From positions 1-64,000 of the forward strand of contig CATLFX010000001.1 of assembly GCA_949935795.1 (NCBI GenBank): a DNA stretch of 64,000 bases. The letters run 5' to 3'. The DNA is from an uncultured Oscillospiraceae bacterium (GTDB taxonomy: Bacteria > Bacillota > Clostridia > Oscillospirales > Oscillospiraceae). The notes under the pieces were generated by a model. That model had not been told where the DNA came from. It worked only from the letters and a program-made list of their open reading frames with translations, and searched no databases. A program made the translations under genes and the position numbers. Position 1 is the first letter of the stretch. The number at the start of each line of letters is the position of its first letter. Shown in pieces: positions 61,019 to 64,000 of the stretch.

Positions 61019-61421
61019 GGTCGGCCTCCTCCATCATGGCGTCGAAAAGCTCATTGAGCCGGTCTGTCCGGCCTTGCAGGTACAGCCAGCCGAACAGGGA
61101 CTCCAGCGCCGTGGCGGCGTGGTATTCCCCCACGCTGGCCCCCTTGGGGACGGCGGCGGTATGGCTGGTGCGGCCCCGTCGGTAGACCCCCTGCTCCTCC
61201 TCGGTGAGCAGGGGCAGAATGGCGCGGACCAGCCTGGCCTGGGCGGGGGCGGCTACGTATTTCACCGTAGCCCTGTGCAGGCCCGCGTTGGTGGCCTTGC
61301 CGTGGAGGCACAGCCAGGAGCGCACCATCAGCTCGTACACGCCGTCGCCCAGATGGGCCAGCCCCAGGGCGCTGATGTGTTCCATTGTATCCTGTCCGGC
61401 GGACAGGTGAAAGTAATCCAT
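61008..61421 (-). CDS. mrnC: Mini-ribonuclease III
   Basis: Matures 23S rRNA ends in Firmicutes. 137 residues consisting only of the RNase III catalytic domain, without a dsRNA-binding domain. LAHLGDGVYELMVRSWLCLH holds the first acidic site and YRRGRTSHTAAVPKGASVGE with ATALESLFGWLYLQG the second. It overlaps rqcH by 11 bases. Ribosome binding site gattggagaatttccc. Confidence 0.92.
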   Translation of the reverse strand: MDYFHLSAGQDTMEHISALGLAHLGDGVYELMVRSWLCLHGKATNAGLHRATVKYVAAPAQARLVRAILPLLTEEEQGVYRRGRTSHTAAVPKGASVGEYHAATALESLFGWLYLQGRTDRLNELFDAMMEEADHAF

Positions 61422-61455
61422 GGGAAATTCTCCAATCTCGGGAAATGTCCCTGAG

Positions 61456-61483
61456 ATTATATCACAGTGGTGGGGAATTGCAA
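61456..61483 (-). promoter_or_regulatory. promoter of the mrnC-rqcH-paaI operon
   Basis: Minus strand TTGCAA, 16-base spacer, TATAAT, followed by a leader inverted repeat (aatctcggg / ccctgagatt). Confidence 0.65.
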
Positions 61484-61797
61484 GGGGGAAGGCCCCCTTC
61501 CCCCCTTTTTGCAGGGGTGCGCCCTGCCGGGGGCGGTACTTTCTCTCATGCGAGAGAAAGTACCCAAAGAGAGCACTTAGGGGGAGGCCCTTGGGCCTCC
61601 CCCTAAGGACCCCCTTTTTACGGGGGAGCCCTATACGCGGTGTTGGTGTTGAGCCTTCCGGCGCGTGCGGCTTTCGACGCTGGTGCTTCTAGTTGTGCTG
61701 CCGCCGGTGTCGCGTTACTGATAGGTTGTGTGTTTGTACGGGCTGCGCCTCAGTTTGTGCGCCGTCTGGGAGGGGTCGCGCGGCGTGTGGTGCGGGA
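61484..61797. repeat. hairpin-rich intergenic stretch without genes
   Basis: Three strong inverted repeats in a row: gggggaagg / ccttccccc followed by ttttt; tactttctctc / gagagaaagta (61537-61563), related to the T/A hairpins at 1.4 kb; and cttagggggaggccc / gggcctccccctaag (61576-61607). From 61620 to 61797 the sequence is GT-rich with no hairpin, no ribosome binding site and no credible ORF. Confidence 0.6.
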
Positions 61798-62307
61798 TTA
61801 GGAAAGAGTCCTTCGGTACCGCAGATAGATATAGCTGCTGCCGTCCCGCTCGTCCACCCGGGTTTCTGCCTTGAACTGCTCAAAACCCATGGAGGTAATC
61901 AGGCCCCTTGACGCTGTATTCTGCTCCCGAGCGCAGCAGACGAACTCTTTTGCCCCCAATTCTTTGGCGTGCTCCATCAAACATTGGAGGATCTGCCTTC
62001 CAAAGCCCCTTCTCACATAGTCGGGACCCAGGCAGATGCCCGCCTCCTCCCAGACGGTGGGGGATGTCTGCTCCACGCCCGCAAAGCCGATTGCCTCGCC
62101 GTTAGTCTTGCAATATACCAAATAGGTATCGTGGCTTTTTTGGAATTCAATGGTCCGGCGCATCCGGTCCGGGGCGTCCTCTTCCCGCTGGGTCACGCTC
62201 CACATCATATATTTCGCGCTCTCCGGGTGCGACCAGACATTGCGGTACATCGCCCGCCAGTCCTCCTGCTTGGCCTTGTCTAAAATCAGGTCCTTCGTCT
62301 CCAGCAT
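61798..62307 (-). CDS. GNAT-family N-acetyltransferase
   Basis: 169 residues from the ATG at 62307 (MLETKDLILDKAKQEDWRAM), with aaaggagtggggaat upstream; the track start is 25 codons too early. The acetyl-CoA motif A is ICLGPDYVRRGFGRQILQCL (about 95-114), followed by FVCCAREQNTASRGLITSMG and GFEQFKAETRVDERDGSSYI. It resembles the RimJ/RimL-type group that acetylates protein N-termini or small amines. The substrate is unknown. Confidence 0.9.
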   Translation of the reverse strand: MLETKDLILDKAKQEDWRAMYRNVWSHPESAKYMMWSVTQREEDAPDRMRRTIEFQKSHDTYLVYCKTNGEAIGFAGVEQTSPTVWEEAGICLGPDYVRRGFGRQILQCLMEHAKELGAKEFVCCAREQNTASRGLITSMGFEQFKAETRVDERDGSSYIYLRYRRTLS

Positions 62308-62362
62308 ATTCCCCACTCCTTTGCAATTCTTTTGCCGTATCGAATCAAGCGGCAGGCTGTTT

Positions 62363-62390
62363 ATTATAGCACAGCGCCGCATAATTGCAA
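62363..62390 (-). promoter_or_regulatory. promoter of the GNAT gene
   Basis: Minus strand TTGCAA, 16-base spacer, TATAAT, 56 bases before the start codon. Confidence 0.65.
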
Positions 62391-62403
62391 GGAGTGATTT
62401 TCT

Positions 62404-64000
62404 TTATTCGCTCCGCAGGGCCTCCACCGGGTCTTTCTTGGCGGCACCCCGGGAGGGCACCAGCCCCGCGAACACCGTGAGCACCACGCTGATGGCCACC
62501 AGAATGGCCCCGCCCACCGGGGGCAGCACGGCGGTGAGGTCGTCCAGCCCCGTCAGGTTGTGGATGACGGCGTTGATGGGGAAGGTGGCCAGCACGCTGA
62601 CCAAAATGCCCAGCACACCCGCCGCCAGGCCCACAATGAGAGTTTCGGCGTTGAACACCCGGGACACGTCCCGCTTGGACGCGCCTACGGCCCGGAGAAT
62701 GCCGATCTCCTTGGTGCGCTCCAGCACGGAGATGTTGGTGATGATGCCGATCATGATGGAGGACACCACCAGCGAGATGGACACAAAGGCGATGAGCAGA
62801 TAGCTGATGCCGCTGATAATCCCGGTGATGGAGCTCATGAGCAGGGCCACGTAGTCGGTGTAGGTGATCTCGTCCTCCTCGTCGGCCACGCCGTCGTTAT
62901 AATCCTGAATCAGGTCGGCAATCTCGTCCTTTTGGGCGAAGGTGGTGGCGTAAATGCTGATGGAGGAGGGGGCTTCCAGCCGGGTGTAGCCCAGCAGGTC
63001 CAGGTTGTCCTCGTAGGTGGAGGAGGACCTTGTGGGGGGCATATAGTTGTCGTAGAGATAGACAAACTGTTCCGGGGTCAGGGGGCTGGGGGCGGCCATG
63101 GCGGGATTTCCGCCCATTCCGGCCATACCCCCGCCCATCCCGGCGGCCATGGAGGGGTCCATCCCGGCGGGCAGGGCGGGCTCCGGCTGGGCCGGGGCCA
63201 CCTCCTCAGAGACAGCGCCCTGCTCCAGCACCGCGTCCAGCATAGCCGCCAGCTGGTCGGCGGACAGCGCCCCCAGACGGGCCTCCGCCCCGGCGGCGTA
63301 CTGCTCCCGCACGGACTGGGCCACGGCCTCCTCCATCCGGTCGAAGAGCTCCTCGTCGGTCATGTCGGCGATGTAGCCCCGGACGGTGTCCCCGTCCACC
63401 CCCATTTCGCCCGCGTACTGCTGGACGATCATGTCCTCGATGGATTCCCGGGTCATGCCCTCCATCTGCTGGTCCACCACCGCGTCCACATACTCCTGGG
63501 AGGGCTGGCCCATCACGTCCACGTAGGCGGCGGCCTTTTCGGTGGCGGAAAGGGTGCCCAAATGCTGCGTGACAGCCTCCGCCTTTTCCTCATCGGTGGG
63601 CTCCACGTCGGTGTCCTTGGGGAAGGGCAGGTTGACAATCACGTCGGTCTCCGGGTCGGCCAGCTGCTGTTTCAAAATTTCGGTCTCCCCGGTGGTCTCA
63701 ATGGCAAACCGGGTCAAAGCGCTGGTGTAGCCGATGCCGCCCGAGGTCATGCCGCCCCCCATGCCGCCGCTCTCTTCGGTGGGCCGGGCGATGCCCGCCA
63801 CCTTCAACCGGATGCCGGTGTCGTCGCTGTTGTAGAGGAAGTCCATCCCGGTCTCGGTGGCGGACATGTCGGTGTAGGTATCGGTGGCCGGGTCGTGCTG
63901 GTAATACTCCGCCGGGAGGATCAGCTTGAAGCCCAGCTGGGCCAGCTCCTCATAGGACCAGCTCATCTCCGGGGCCTCCATGGCCTCGCCCTTGGACATG
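62404..64000 (-). CDS. FtsX/MacB-type ABC transporter permease, C-terminal part
   Basis: At least 531 residues visible; the gene continues beyond the window, so the N-terminus and its first membrane segment are missing. The visible part begins with a large acidic extracytoplasmic region (to about residue 385), with a Gly/Met/Pro-rich insert around PAGMDPSMAAGMGGGMAGMG. Three C-terminal membrane segments follow, with VSSIMIGIITNISVLERTKE and IGILRAVGASKRDVSRVF, the FtsX signature. Such permeases work with a LolD/MacB-type ATPase, not seen here. Roles include lipoprotein or peptide export and antimicrobial resistance. Confidence 0.88.
   Translation of the reverse strand, partial: MSKGEAMEAPEMSWSYEELAQLGFKLILPAEYYQHDPATDTYTDMSATETGMDFLYNSDDTGIRLKVAGIARPTEESGGMGGGMTSGGIGYTSALTRFAIETTGETEILKQQLADPETDVIVNLPFPKDTDVEPTDEEKAEAVTQHLGTLSATEKAAAYVDVMGQPSQEYVDAVVDQQMEGMTRESIEDMIVQQYAGEMGVDGDTVRGYIADMTDEELFDRMEEAVAQSVREQYAAGAEARLGALSADQLAAMLDAVLEQGAVSEEVAPAQPEPALPAGMDPSMAAGMGGGMAGMGGNPAMAAPSPLTPEQFVYLYDNYMPPTRSSSTYEDNLDLLGYTRLEAPSSISIYATTFAQKDEIADLIQDYNDGVADEEDEITYTDYVALLMSSITGIISGISYLLIAFVSISLVVSSIMIGIITNISVLERTKEIGILRAVGASKRDVSRVFNAETLIVGLAAGVLGILVSVLATFPINAVIHNLTGLDDLTAVLPPVGGAILVAISVVLTVFAGLVPSRGAAKKDPVEALRSE

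Overview
The window looks like chromosomal DNA of a high-GC, low-motility gut Clostridia of the Oscillospiraceae type (Flavonifractor / Lawsonibacter / Pseudoflavonifractor-like). The reasons are the very GC-rich third codon positions, the strong AGGAGG ribosome binding sites and TTGACA-17-TATAAT promoters, an intact spo0A, a Bacillus-type large SRP RNA directly upstream of dnaX and ebfC, a LytTR-DUF3021 pair, and a GH112 phosphorylase with sugar ABC genes. The genus is inference; no rRNA is present.

Layout. 0.1-5 kb: pgi, a 110-bp tandem repeat, a small conserved protein, an AI-2E-type exporter and a chemoreceptor with an N-terminal CZB-like domain. 5-13 kb: a TIM-barrel protein and a divergent type IIA topoisomerase pair (B-like at 6.4 kb, A-like at 10.6 kb) separated by a small membrane protein and a secreted copper-amine-oxidase-fold protein carrying a GGADGPT motif. 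13-18.7 kb: YitT-family protein, lipoprotein, glnS, VOC protein, DUF3021 and LytTR. 18.7-25.4 kb: AraC regulator divergent from a sugar ABC importer (no ATPase gene) plus a GH112 galactoside phosphorylase. 25.5-27.6 kb: a FIST sensor paired with a soluble methyl-accepting protein.

27.7-30.6 kb is the most unusual locus. A large serine recombinase ends about 20 bp before a 28-codon 3' fragment of spoIVB, which is followed by inverted 0A boxes and an intact spo0A. This is the expected picture for one end (attR) of an element integrated in spoIVB; the 5' part of spoIVB is not in the window. 30.6-33.2 kb is a pncB-mtnN-luxS operon with a palindromic operator inside its promoter. 33.4-36.5 kb is SRP RNA-dnaX-ebfC-nudix. 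36.7-42.5 kb holds an M3 peptidase, trmO with an HD protein, rpsU, a purine-type phosphoribosyltransferase and a purine permease behind a purine-like riboswitch with a terminator. 42.6-47.7 kb holds a DivIVA-like gene coupled to an orphan fumarase beta subunit, uppP and ftsK/spoIIIE. 48-53.9 kb is a PocR-AraC regulator, a second sugar ABC importer (no ATPase gene) and a phosphohexomutase. MATE and LysR genes follow, divergently.

56.5-58.8 kb is an AT-richer accessory island: a degenerate C5-methyltransferase-like ORF and a tandem PD-(D/E)xK nuclease ORF lie in one frame, divided by a single TAA, next to a decayed IS5-type transposase and another gene fragment. 58.8-61.5 kb is a paaI-rqcH-mrnC operon, then a hairpin-rich gap, a GNAT acetyltransferase, and the C-terminal part of an FtsX-type ABC permease cut by the window end.

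At least three intergenic repeat families occur between genes (GC-rich modular repeat at 12.9, 13.9, 15.2 and 36.5 kb; a short inverted repeat at 15.35 and 35.6 kb; poly-T/poly-A hairpins at 1.4, 1.5, 8.35 and 12.87 kb). Long ORFs opposite real genes are artefacts of the GC skew and are omitted.
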